Source of the DNA: Rhizobium sp. Root1220
GTDB lineage: Bacteria; Pseudomonadota; Alphaproteobacteria; Rhizobiales; Rhizobiaceae
NCBI RefSeq assembly: GCF_001426265.1
Contig: NZ_LMDG01000033.1
Span: 62,001-126,000, forward strand
DNA length: 64,000 nt
Reading direction: 5' to 3'
In this document: piece after piece, positions 16,892 to 24,329 of the stretch
Position numbering within the stretch: position 1 is the first letter of the stretch
Layout: each line of letters begins with the position of its first letter
Program-made: the position numbers and the translations under genes
The notes under the pieces: generated by a model
What the model saw: only the letters and a program-made list of their open reading frames with translations
Told to the model about the DNA's origin: nothing
The model's database searches: none

Positions 16892-17198
16892 TGCTTCGGG
16901 CGCGCGCCATGCGGCGCGCGCCCGAAGTCGCATGGTCGTCGATATCGACCAGGCCCGCGCAAGAATCCGCGCTTCAACGACCTCGCGGGTCATCCGACGA
17001 TATTGCGCGGGCGCGGATTGCGGCATTTCGCCTCGCAGCAGCCGGTTCTGACCTCTTCCTATCAAACCGAAGTGACCGGTCATTCGCTTCCGCCCGACGC
17101 GCGCTAGATGGCTAGCTTACCGCAGCAGCCCGATGGCCGGCGCGTGGCGACCTCAAGATCGTCCGCGTCAACCTCGCCAGCGAAGAGGAAGGTCATCG
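16892..17198. other. 307-bp gap between tautomerase and AEC transporter
   Basis: Apart from the hairpin at 16894-16927 I see no gene here. Frames such as 16925-17115 and 17083-16760 (minus) lack start signals and family-like sequence. Some stretches read like worn coding sequence in more than one frame, so a decayed gene is possible but I cannot identify it. The right end carries GGAAGG, the ribosome site of the transporter. Confidence 0.4.
16894..16927 (+). terminator. Strong GC hairpin after the tautomerase gene
   Basis: A 15-bp perfect stem (16894-16908 with 16913-16927; arms begin CTTCGGGCGCGCGCC) and a 4-nt loop, starting 3 bp after the stop codon. There is no T run; it probably ends or stabilises the operon transcript. 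Confidence 0.7.
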
Positions 17199-18146
17199 AT
17201 GTACGGCATGGCGCAAACCATAGCCCAGGCGCTTGCGCCTATCTGCTTCTGTGTGTTTCTGGGGTGGACAGCCGGCAGAGCCAAGATCATGCCAACGGAA
17301 TACGGGCGCGCGCTCGCAAGGTTTGTCGTGCTGTTCGCGCTGCCTATCGCGTTGTTCATCGCTGCCACAAAGGCAAACCCGCGCGACATCTTCGATCTCA
17401 GGACCTTGCTGGCCCTGCTGGCCGGATTTGGGCTGACCTTCCTGATGGGCTGGCTTGGCGGGCAACACCTATTTCATCACAACCGGGCTGACAGCGCCGT
17501 TCAGGCATTGACGTGCTCGTTCCCGAATATCTCCTACTGCGGCCCGCCGGTTTTGATCGCCTCGGTCGGCAGTTCCGCTCTTCTCATGGTTGTCACCGGC
17601 AATCTCGTGGCCGCCCTGGTCATCGTGCCGATCGCCCTGATCATCATGACGCGAAACGCTACCGAGGAGGCGCACAAGGTGAATTTCACAGGAGCGGTGC
17701 TCCATGCCCTGCGCCAACCTCTCCTGGTTCTTCCCATCACCGGCGCCTTGTTGGCTGTATTGGGGGTGAAGTTGCCGCAGCTGGCAGTCACGTCGGCCAA
17801 CGAGGTCGGTGTGGCAGCCGGCGGAACGGCACTTTTTGCCCTGGGGCTGATCTTGTCCGCAATTCCGCTGCGGCTGGATGGCGAGATCGCGTTCAACGTC
17901 TTCGTCAAGAATGTGATTCAGCCGATCGTCATTCTCTTCGTCGCCTACGCGCTTGGCCTGAGGGGACCCCAACTGGCGCAGGTGTTCCTGCTTGGCGTCC
18001 TGCCGACCGCCGCCGAAGTCTCCGCAATTGCGGTGGCAAGAAACACCTATAGCGAAAAGGCCGCCGGCAGCACGATTATCAGCGTGCTCGTAAGCATTGT
18101 CACCATCAGCGCTGGGGTCGCCACCGCGCGCTTTCTGCAGTCTTGA
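17199..18146 (+). CDS. AEC-family transporter
   Basis: A 315-residue inner-membrane carrier with about ten hydrophobic segments split by a central loop, the layout of the auxin-efflux-carrier family, whose bacterial members export or import organic acids such as malonate or malate. The conserved motif FPNISYCGPPVLIASVG (about residue 108) matches the family motif FpNtgfiGiPl. Start ATG 17199 is preceded by GGAAGG. The gene stands alone, followed tail-to-tail by the formamidase, so the substrate cannot be inferred. Confidence 0.85.
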   Translation: MYGMAQTIAQALAPICFCVFLGWTAGRAKIMPTEYGRALARFVVLFALPIALFIAATKANPRDIFDLRTLLALLAGFGLTFLMGWLGGQHLFHHNRADSAVQALTCSFPNISYCGPPVLIASVGSSALLMVVTGNLVAALVIVPIALIIMTRNATEEAHKVNFTGAVLHALRQPLLVLPITGALLAVLGVKLPQLAVTSANEVGVAAGGTALFALGLILSAIPLRLDGEIAFNVFVKNVIQPIVILFVAYALGLRGPQLAQVFLLGVLPTAAEVSAIAVARNTYSEKAAGSTIISVLVSIVTISAGVATARFLQS

Positions 18147-18203
18147 AAGAGGCCGCGGCCCCCGGCAGTCGGTCGTCAGGGGCAGCGAAATCTTGGTTGG
18201 GGT

Positions 18204-19529
18204 TCACAGTCCGTAGAGACCTCTTGCGAAGTCACCGAGCCGCTTCCGGTCCAGCGTCTTCAGCGATACACGCAGCGTAACGCGAACGACACCGGGATGT
18301 CGGCCGATCTCTATCGCTCCTGCCATCGTGGCTCGGTTCATGACCTCGGGAACGCTGAGGTCGAGGAGATCGGCGGCACGCTTCAGGCCGTTGTCGGTTG
18401 CCTCGTTGAGGCTTGGTCCCGTGCCAATGAAGGTAACTGGAGCGTTCTCCTCGACCTCCTTGACGCCGTGCTTTCGGGCGAGTGCGTGTGCCACGCGCCG
18501 CTCGTCCTGGTTCAGCGGGCGGGCAAGGAAGGGAATGTCATCCGCCACGGGGAAAAGGATGGGTCCGTCGATGTTGAGGCCCTTGATGACAGTCACTTCC
18601 AATGTGACCGTTCCAGCGACATCGCAGGTATGGCCGGCAATCTCGCCGTCACCCTGAAGAGCGTGCATGTCACCCATGTAGATGCCGCCGCCCTTGACCT
18701 TGACGGGGCAAATCAGGACAGCGCCCTCCCGGACCGTATTCACATCGAGATGCCCGTCGGTCTTGTGACGGGCCAGCTCTTCCGGCGTCATCGAGTAGAT
18801 GTGGGAGGCACCGAGAAGGAAGGCGCCAAAATCGCCGGCATTGTGGGAGTCCGGCATGGCACGCGACGGTGTCGTACCCAATTGGCCCAGGAACGGCCGC
18901 AGGCGCGTAGCGACACCGACGATGTCAGCTTGGGCAAACTTCAGGATCGGGTTCTGGATCGACGCATCCGGCAAAGCCATCAGCGCCTCGGCATCCACGG
19001 CCATTGCTTCGGCTTCCGCCTTGCCGACGGTAAGCCCGACCTGCCGGCGGTCATCGAAGGCAATCGTGTAACCGTTTGTAAAGGTAAAAGGCGTTGCATC
19101 CGCCCCGCACTTCACGCAACGGATCGACGTCTCGCCGATGCCCTCCACCCCGGTGCGCGGCCATTCCGTCCCGCAACCCGGACATACGGCAGCACAAAAG
19201 GGGTCACCATTGAAACGACCGGCCATGACCTTGTCGTTGCCGGACGCGGTGGCCGATGACGTCACGACCAGGGACCTGATCCGGATCGCGATCGCATCGC
19301 CGACCTCTGCGCCCTCGACCGCAACCGGCCGAGTGACCTCATGCCCGCCGCGGATTTCCGGAGTGATCATCGGCCCCCAGCAGCCGGGCGCCGTATTGGC
19401 AATGATCGTGCCTCCATCCGCGACCGGCCCAAGCATCGGCGCGTTGGGATCAAGGATACCGTTGGTGAGTTCGTTGACGAAGACGGTACGGCGCGCCGTC
19501 ACGCTGCTCTGTTTCACATTGTCAGTCAT
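18204..19529 (-). CDS. Acetamidase/formamidase family protein with zinc ribbon
   Basis: A 441-residue member of the FmdA_AmdA family, which hydrolyses formamide or acetamide to ammonia and the acid. Characteristic segments are NTAPGCWGPMITPEIRGGHEVTRPV near the N-terminus, SRAMPDSHNAGDFGAFLLGASHIY, and GGGIYMGDMHALQGDGEIAGHTCDVAGTVTLEV. Between residues about 120 and 150 it has two CxxC pairs (CPGCGTEW and CVKCGAD) forming a zinc-ribbon-like insert. No amide or urea transporter is adjacent. The upstream gap (19530-19639) should hold its promoter. Amide substrate not determinable. Confidence 0.87.
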   Translation of the reverse strand: MTDNVKQSSVTARRTVFVNELTNGILDPNAPMLGPVADGGTIIANTAPGCWGPMITPEIRGGHEVTRPVAVEGAEVGDAIAIRIRSLVVTSSATASGNDKVMAGRFNGDPFCAAVCPGCGTEWPRTGVEGIGETSIRCVKCGADATPFTFTNGYTIAFDDRRQVGLTVGKAEAEAMAVDAEALMALPDASIQNPILKFAQADIVGVATRLRPFLGQLGTTPSRAMPDSHNAGDFGAFLLGASHIYSMTPEELARHKTDGHLDVNTVREGAVLICPVKVKGGGIYMGDMHALQGDGEIAGHTCDVAGTVTLEVTVIKGLNIDGPILFPVADDIPFLARPLNQDERRVAHALARKHGVKEVEENAPVTFIGTGPSLNEATDNGLKRAADLLDLSVPEVMNRATMAGAIEIGRHPGVVRVTLRVSLKTLDRKRLGDFARGLYGL

Positions 19530-19639
19530 GACACTCTCTCCTCAAGATGACTGCACGCACGTGCCGCTGCAATTCCGGCAGGCAGTCTAGACTTTGGGCG
19601 TGGGGGCACTGTCGGCAAGGGCCGGAATTCCAGTCTCTG

Positions 19640-19846
19640 TCAATAAGCGAGACCGAGCGCACCGAACGCGGCAGCGTGCTGCAGTGACACGGGTGGCTTG
19701 GGTCCGGGATTCTTCGCCGCAGTATCGGGCAGAACCGACCGCACGATCGCTACTGCTGCAGCGGATGCCTCGTCCTGACCTGTGTCCCAAGCGCATGGGA
19801 ATGCAAACAGGGACAACGACGCAAAGCCGATGATTGCGAACCGCAT
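19640..19846 (-). CDS. Small secreted hypothetical protein
   Basis: A 68-residue protein with an N-terminal hydrophobic signal-like stretch (MRFAIIGFASLSLFAFP) and a Pro/Ala-rich remainder. It starts at ATG 19846, which has an excellent ribosome site (AAAGGAG, 7 bases upstream); this supports it against the longer overlapping frames. It lies 130 bp downstream of ohr on the same strand and may belong to the same transcript. Family not recognised. Confidence 0.5.
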   Translation of the reverse strand: MRFAIIGFASLSLFAFPCAWDTGQDEASAAAVAIVRSVLPDTAAKNPGPKPPVSLQHAAAFGALGLAY

Positions 19847-19976
19847 GGTCAAACTCCTTTTCTGACTGTTCGGAACCCGCTCGAAAGCGCAGCATCCCGA
19901 AAACAAGGGTTTGCCGCGCTTGGAGCGATCCGGTCGGGTCAGCGAGACGGATATCTGTCCCGCCGGCCAGGGCCGG

Positions 19977-20393
19977 TTAGACGAGGTTGATCTCGACGTT
20001 GATGTTCCCGCGCGTCGCCTTCGAATACGGGCAGGTCTGATGCGCGGCATCAACGATTGCCTGTGCGACCTCGCGATCAATGCCCGGCAGACTTACGTTG
20101 AGACGCGCCTGCAGGGCGTAACCGCCTGCACCGCTACCCAGGTCTACCTCGGCATCGACCGCCAAGCCGGCAGGAAGGGCAACCTTCAAACCACCGGCAG
20201 CAAAGCCGATCGCGCCGATGAAGCATGCGGACCATCCAGCAGCAAACAGCTGCTCGGGGTTCGTGCCGGCGCCCGGCGTGCCCGGTGACGAAAGCTTGAT
20301 GTCAAGGCGGCCGTCGGAGCTGCGCGATGATCCGTCGCGGCCACCCGTCGTATGCGTCTTGCCGGTGTAAATTACCTTGTCAATCTGAGTCAT
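19977..20393 (-). CDS. ohr: Organic hydroperoxide resistance protein (OsmC/Ohr family)
   Basis: Thiol peroxidase that reduces organic hydroperoxides. The 138-residue protein has the two catalytic cysteines of the OsmC/Ohr fold at Cys57 (GWSACFIGAIGF) and Cys121 (HQTCPYSKATRGN), and the Ohr-type N-terminus KVIYTGKTHTTGGRDG. The start ATG 20393 follows GGAGACAAC. Instead of the usual adjacent MarR-type ohrR regulator, it carries the 45-bp element at 20473-20517. It lies downstream of dipZ-msrA on the same strand but with its own regulatory region, making a repair and detoxification cluster. Confidence 0.92.
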   Translation of the reverse strand: MTQIDKVIYTGKTHTTGGRDGSSRSSDGRLDIKLSSPGTPGAGTNPEQLFAAGWSACFIGAIGFAAGGLKVALPAGLAVDAEVDLGSGAGGYALQARLNVSLPGIDREVAQAIVDAAHQTCPYSKATRGNINVEINLV

Positions 20394-20472
20394 TGTTGTC
20401 TCCTCACGTGGTTCAGAGCGCCGGGGCGCAATGGCCGAACACCAGCCATTGGCCACATATGGCGGCATCGAC

Positions 20473-20517
20473 GTATCTCGGATGTGTCGGGATTTTGCTG
20501 AAGTGTAACGCAGTGTA
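20473..20517 (-). promoter_or_regulatory. 45-bp conserved element, copy 2 (ohr)
   Basis: On the minus strand: TACAC, then TTACACTTC ending at offset 18, a 12-bp spacer, then ACACAT at offset 31 and GATAC at offset 41. TACA, TACA, ACACAT and GATAC begin at offsets 1, 11, 31 and 41, that is in 10-bp steps. The proximal edge is 79 bp from the ohr start. Confidence 0.75.
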
Positions 20518-20667
20518 GGGGCAAAATGCAGCCGCCTGGGGCTCTGCCAACCCACCCACTCCGGCCGGTCCGTAGAGACAGAAAGTGCCGCGCAGCGTTG
20601 CGAGGCACCCTCCATTGTTCGTGTGCAATATCGAGCACACCGCAGCGCGGGCGGTCGGGCGCTGGCC

Positions 20668-21408
20668 CTATCCCCTGGTATCGGCAACCAGCACCGGCTT
20701 CACCGCAAAGACTTCCGGAAACAAGCTTCCCAGAGCCTGGACCCTCGGTTCTTCCGCGGCAATGATGTAAGGGTGGGTCGGATTGTTGAACATGAAGTCC
20801 TGGTGATACGCCTCGGCGTCGTAGAATTGCTTGCCGGTCTCGATCTTGGTCGCAATCCTGTTTGCGAAGACGCCGCCTCGATCCAGCTGCTCGATATACT
20901 CGGCAGCTACCGTTGCCTGCTCCTTGTTCACTGGAAAAATTGCCGAGCGGTATTGGGTCCCGACATCAGCGCCCTGCCGGTCGATTTCCGTCGGGTCGTG
21001 AGCTGCAGAAAAGAAGATCTGCAGGAGTTTTCCGTATGTGATCAACCGGGGATCGAAAGTCACTTTCACGGCCTCCGCGTGACCGGTAGTCCCGGTCTCC
21101 GTCATCTCGTAGCTTGCGGTTTCGGCCGCTCCACCGGCATAACCCGAGGTGGCGTTGGTCACGCCCTTGACGTGCTGGAAAACACCTTGAACGCCCCAGA
21201 AGCATCCGCCCGCGAAAATCGCGGTCTGCACGCCTTCGGCCTGCGCCACGTCATGTCGGGCAGCGGGCACACGCCGCGGCTCTTCTGCCGCCGAGGTTGC
21301 GCTTCCGAGCACTGCCGCGCAAAGCAGACCCGCGACACCACCCGCAAAGAGCAAGGCCTGCACCGGCCCGACGCGACGGAAGATCTTTGATTTCGATGCG
21401 TTTGTCAT
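20668..21408 (-). CDS. msrA: Peptide methionine sulfoxide reductase A, exported
   Basis: Repairs methionine-S-sulfoxide. The catalytic Cys69 is in FAGGCFWG, followed by GVTNATSGYAGG, HAEAVKVTFDP and AHDPTEIDRQGADVGTQYRSAIF, all diagnostic of MsrA. The 246-residue protein has an N-terminal membrane or signal segment (about residues 16-42), so it acts outside the cytoplasm. It has no C-terminal resolving cysteine, so it should depend on an external thiol reductant; the upstream dipZ product is the obvious donor. The start at ATG 21408 has AAGGAG upstream and lies 10 bp after the dipZ stop, so the two are co-transcribed. Confidence 0.93.
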   Translation of the reverse strand: MTNASKSKIFRRVGPVQALLFAGGVAGLLCAAVLGSATSAAEEPRRVPAARHDVAQAEGVQTAIFAGGCFWGVQGVFQHVKGVTNATSGYAGGAAETASYEMTETGTTGHAEAVKVTFDPRLITYGKLLQIFFSAAHDPTEIDRQGADVGTQYRSAIFPVNKEQATVAAEYIEQLDRGGVFANRIATKIETGKQFYDAEAYHQDFMFNNPTHPYIIAAEEPRVQALGSLFPEVFAVKPVLVADTRG

Positions 21409-21418
21409 TGGTAGCTCC

Positions 21419-23191
21419 TTATCCAAACGTGAAGACGAACGCCTCGACTCCCGGGTCGAGGAACCGGATCTCGAAATCCCGCTCCTTCACCCCATCTGCC
21501 TGGCGCACCAGTTGATAGAGACGCGTGTCGGTGACCGCTCCGTTGCCCGCGGCGTCGATGTCGGCGCCGTGATCGTTTCCCGGCGGTTTGCCGTCGACAG
21601 TCACCTTGAAGCGAACAGGCTTTCCGGACGCATTCGGCCCAAGCACGAGATGAAGATCGCGTGCGCTGAAGCGAAAGACTATTCCGCCGTCGGGCTGGTT
21701 GAGCGTCGCTTGCTCCGCTTCAACGGTCCAGTTGCCGGAGAGCGCCCACTGATTGAGCGCCGGCGGGGTTGTCGTATAGACCTGAGGCGCATCGGGCTTC
21801 ACCGGTTCGCCCGACACGAAGTTGGTGGCCTGCTTGTAGCCTACATATGTCTCGGGCGAGCGAACGTTGCCAAAGTCGGCGGCAGCCTCGGCACCACTTG
21901 CGTCCGGCTTGATCAGCTCGCTCGCCGTCTTCTGGCCATTGGCCTCGGCCAGCAATTCCTGAATGACCTCTTCGGACCGTTCATAGTCTCCTTCGCCGAA
22001 GTGGTGATATCTGATCTGGCCCTTGGCATCGATGAAGTAGTGGGCCGGCCAGTAGCTGTTGTCGAAGGCACGCCAGATCTTGAAGTTGTTGTCGACGGCG
22101 ACCGGGTATCCGATATCGAAGTTCTTGAGGGCATCCTTGACGTTGTCGATTTTCTTCTCGAAGGCGAATTCGGGCGAGTGCACGCCGATCACCACGAGAC
22201 CCTGATCCTTGTACTTTTCGGCCCAGGCGCGAACGTAAGGAATGGTCCGAATGCAGTTGATGCAGGAGTAGGTCCAGAAATCGACCAGCACGACCTTGCC
22301 CCGCAGCTGCTCGGCGGTGAGCGGTGCAGAGTTGAGCCATTCGACCGCGCCGTCCAATGAGGGGATCCTGCCCTCGACCGGAAGATCGCTTTCGACGTTG
22401 CGACGCGCGTCGTTTGCCGCGAGCGTCATGCTGTTGCTGGCGACCAGCGTGCCTGCGTCCCGCCGCGTGATATCGAGCTTGTCGACAAGAGCCTGCTCGA
22501 CCCGGGTGGTGCTTGCGTAGGAGAAGCTCGCAAGCACGCCCGTGTCGAGACCAAGCGCGATTGACGCCACGCCAGCGAGGACGGCAACCCCGACGCCCTG
22601 GCGCATCCGCTCGCTGGTTCCCAGCGATTGCTTCATCCGGGCGAAAATCCGGCCACCGATCAGAAGAGCGACGGCGAGCGAGGTCACGGCTCCACCGGCA
22701 TAGGCCAGAAGCAGCAGCGTTGTCTGGACATTGGCACCCTGGAGTGCAGCACCGGTCAGGACGAGACCCAGGATCGGGCCGGCGCACGGAGCCCAGAGCA
22801 GGCCGGTTGCTACCCCGAGAACAAGAGAACTTCCGGCTGTGGGAACAGACTTGTGACCGTCGACCGATCGCGAGAGATTATCGCCAAATGCAACAACGGG
22901 CTGCGTCAGTCTTGCCGCAATGGTTGGCGAGACAAGCGTTACGCCAAAAACCGCCAGCAGCGCGAGCGCGATATAGCGGCCATACTCGTTTGCGTGGATG
23001 ACCCAACTGCCACCCACAGCGGCAAGCGTCGCCACAGCCGCGAAGGTCAGCGCCATGCCGGCGAGCATGGGCACCGTTCCCTTAAGAAAGGGTTGTCCCG
23101 CACGCGCGAAGACGAACGGCAGAACGGGAAGAATGCACGGACTGAGGATTGTCAGCACACCCCCGAGGTAGGCAATGACAAGCAGCGTCAT
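21419..23191 (-). CDS. dipZ: DipZ: CcdA-like transporter fused to thioredoxin and C-terminal domain
   Basis: A 590-residue inner-membrane thiol-disulfide protein. Residues 1-230 are a CcdA/DsbD-like membrane domain with the redox cysteines Cys19 (SPCILPVLPF) and Cys136 (WAPCAGPI). Residues about 285-420 are a periplasmic TlpA-like thioredoxin domain with Cys310 and Cys313 (YSCINCIRTIP). The remaining 150 residues are a beta-rich domain (WTVEAEQATLNQPDGGIVFRF) as in DipZ of actinobacteria and proteobacteria. It moves electrons from cytoplasmic thioredoxin to periplasmic partners; MsrA, encoded 10 bp downstream and lacking a resolving Cys, is a likely client. ATG 23191 is preceded by AAGGAG. 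The 45-bp element lies at 23275-23319. Confidence 0.92.
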   Translation of the reverse strand: MTLLVIAYLGGVLTILSPCILPVLPFVFARAGQPFLKGTVPMLAGMALTFAAVATLAAVGGSWVIHANEYGRYIALALLAVFGVTLVSPTIAARLTQPVVAFGDNLSRSVDGHKSVPTAGSSLVLGVATGLLWAPCAGPILGLVLTGAALQGANVQTTLLLLAYAGGAVTSLAVALLIGGRIFARMKQSLGTSERMRQGVGVAVLAGVASIALGLDTGVLASFSYASTTRVEQALVDKLDITRRDAGTLVASNSMTLAANDARRNVESDLPVEGRIPSLDGAVEWLNSAPLTAEQLRGKVVLVDFWTYSCINCIRTIPYVRAWAEKYKDQGLVVIGVHSPEFAFEKKIDNVKDALKNFDIGYPVAVDNNFKIWRAFDNSYWPAHYFIDAKGQIRYHHFGEGDYERSEEVIQELLAEANGQKTASELIKPDASGAEAAADFGNVRSPETYVGYKQATNFVSGEPVKPDAPQVYTTTPPALNQWALSGNWTVEAEQATLNQPDGGIVFRFSARDLHLVLGPNASGKPVRFKVTVDGKPPGNDHGADIDAAGNGAVTDTRLYQLVRQADGVKERDFEIRFLDPGVEAFVFTFG

Positions 23192-23588
23192 GTTGTTCTC
23201 CTTTGACAAAGACACCGAGCGCCTCGGCGCCGAAGCGCGCGAATTGCCGTTGGCGATGTCAATGGTGGAGAGACGTATCCGGGATGTGTACCGATCGAGC
23301 CGAAGTGTAACGAATTGTACGCTCGCGACGCCTCAGTACACTGGGATACGAGAAATTTGACTGGAACCGGCCATTTTTCACGCCGCGCCGAGCCAGAGCA
23401 GGAACACGCAAAGGTCATCGCGCCGACTACGAGAATCTTGTGCTTACGATGAGGACGCGACAATTTGGTCCCGCATTGTATCTGGCAGCTCTCCCGGTAC
23501 AATTGCTTACAATTGTCCGCAGCCGCCCTGGAGCGCGGCCCCCAAATTGCTGCTAGAGATTTGAAATTGAAAATGAGGACTTCCCGCA
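23192..23588. promoter_or_regulatory. 397-bp divergent control region of dipZ-msrA and the two-component system
   Basis: No gene is seen here. It holds the 45-bp element of dipZ at 23275-23319 and the promoter of the response-regulator gene. A weak partial likeness to the element in the opposite orientation (TACACTGGGATACGA near 23336-23350) does not keep the spacing. Confidence 0.5.
23275..23319 (-). promoter_or_regulatory. 45-bp conserved element, copy 3 (dipZ-msrA)
   Basis: On the minus strand: TACA at offset 1, TTACACTTC ending at offset 18, a 12-bp spacer, ACACAT at offset 31 and GATAC at offset 41, the same offsets as the other three copies. The proximal edge is 83 bp from the dipZ start. 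Confidence 0.75.
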
Positions 23589-24329
23589 ATGGATCACGTA
23601 GATCACATCCTGATCGTCGATGATGATCGTGAAATACGCGAACTCGTGTCGACCTATCTGAAGAAGAACGGCTTGCGCGTAACCGTCGCACCAGACGGAC
23701 GGCACATGCGGACCCTGATCGAGACAGACACGTTCGACCTCATTGTCCTCGACATCATGATGCCGGGAGATGACGGACTGGTGCTGTGCCGCGAGTTGCG
23801 AGCCGGGAAACACAAGACCACGCCAATCCTGATGCTCACAGCCCGAAGCGACGAGACAGACCGCATCATCGGCCTGGAGATGGGGGCGGACGACTACCTG
23901 GCAAAGCCATTTTCGGCCCGCGAGCTGCTTGCCCGTATCAACGCTGTTCTCCGCCGAACCCGCATGCTTCCGCCCAACTTGCAGATCACCGAAGTCGGGC
24001 AGCTTCTGAGCTTCGGGGACTGGAAGCTCGATACGTCCGGCCGGCATCTGCTGGACAAGGAAGGAACGACTGTTGCGCTGAGTGGAGCGGAATATCGCCT
24101 GCTTCGGGTGTTCATCGACCATCCGCAGCGCGTGCTCAATCGCGACCAGCTTCTGAACCTTACCCAGGGGCGCGAGGCTGAACTGTTCGATCGATCGATC
24201 GATCTGTTGGTCAGCAGGCTTCGCCAGCGCCTGCGGGACGATGCACGCGAACCCGCCTACATCAAGACCGTGCGCAGCGAGGGCTACGTCTTCTCCATGT
24301 CGGTTCAGATTTCGGAGTTTCGCGCGTGA
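23589..24329 (+). CDS. OmpR-family response regulator
   Basis: A 246-residue two-component regulator. The receiver domain (residues 1-120) has the acidic pair DD near 11-12, phosphoacceptor Asp55 (LIVLDIMMPG) and Lys106 (DDYLAKPF). The C-terminal winged helix includes VALSGAEYRLLRVFIDHPQRVLNRDQLL and RSIDLLVSRLRQRL, typical of OmpR/PhoB. It is divergent from dipZ-msrA and overlaps the kinase gene by 4 bp (ATGA). OmpR-family proteins bind direct repeats about 10 bp apart, as found in the 45-bp elements in this window, so it is the best candidate regulator; this is inference. Confidence 0.93.
   Translation: MDHVDHILIVDDDREIRELVSTYLKKNGLRVTVAPDGRHMRTLIETDTFDLIVLDIMMPGDDGLVLCRELRAGKHKTTPILMLTARSDETDRIIGLEMGADDYLAKPFSARELLARINAVLRRTRMLPPNLQITEVGQLLSFGDWKLDTSGRHLLDKEGTTVALSGAEYRLLRVFIDHPQRVLNRDQLLNLTQGREAELFDRSIDLLVSRLRQRLRDDAREPAYIKTVRSEGYVFSMSVQISEFRA

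Noticed and set aside
16925..17115. Possible decayed gene between the tautomerase and the AEC transporter
   Set aside because: Several frames look partly coding but none can be matched to a family or given a start.
19587..19895. 102-codon minus-strand frame covering the small secreted gene
   Set aside because: Lacks a ribosome site and has Arg/Cys-rich shadow composition; the frame starting at 19846 with AAAGGAG and a signal peptide is preferred.
23320..23350. Possible second, divergent copy of the 45-bp element before the response-regulator gene
   Set aside because: TACACTGGGATACGA looks like the ACACAT/GATAC end, but it lacks two bases of spacing and has no proper TTACA block at the required distance.
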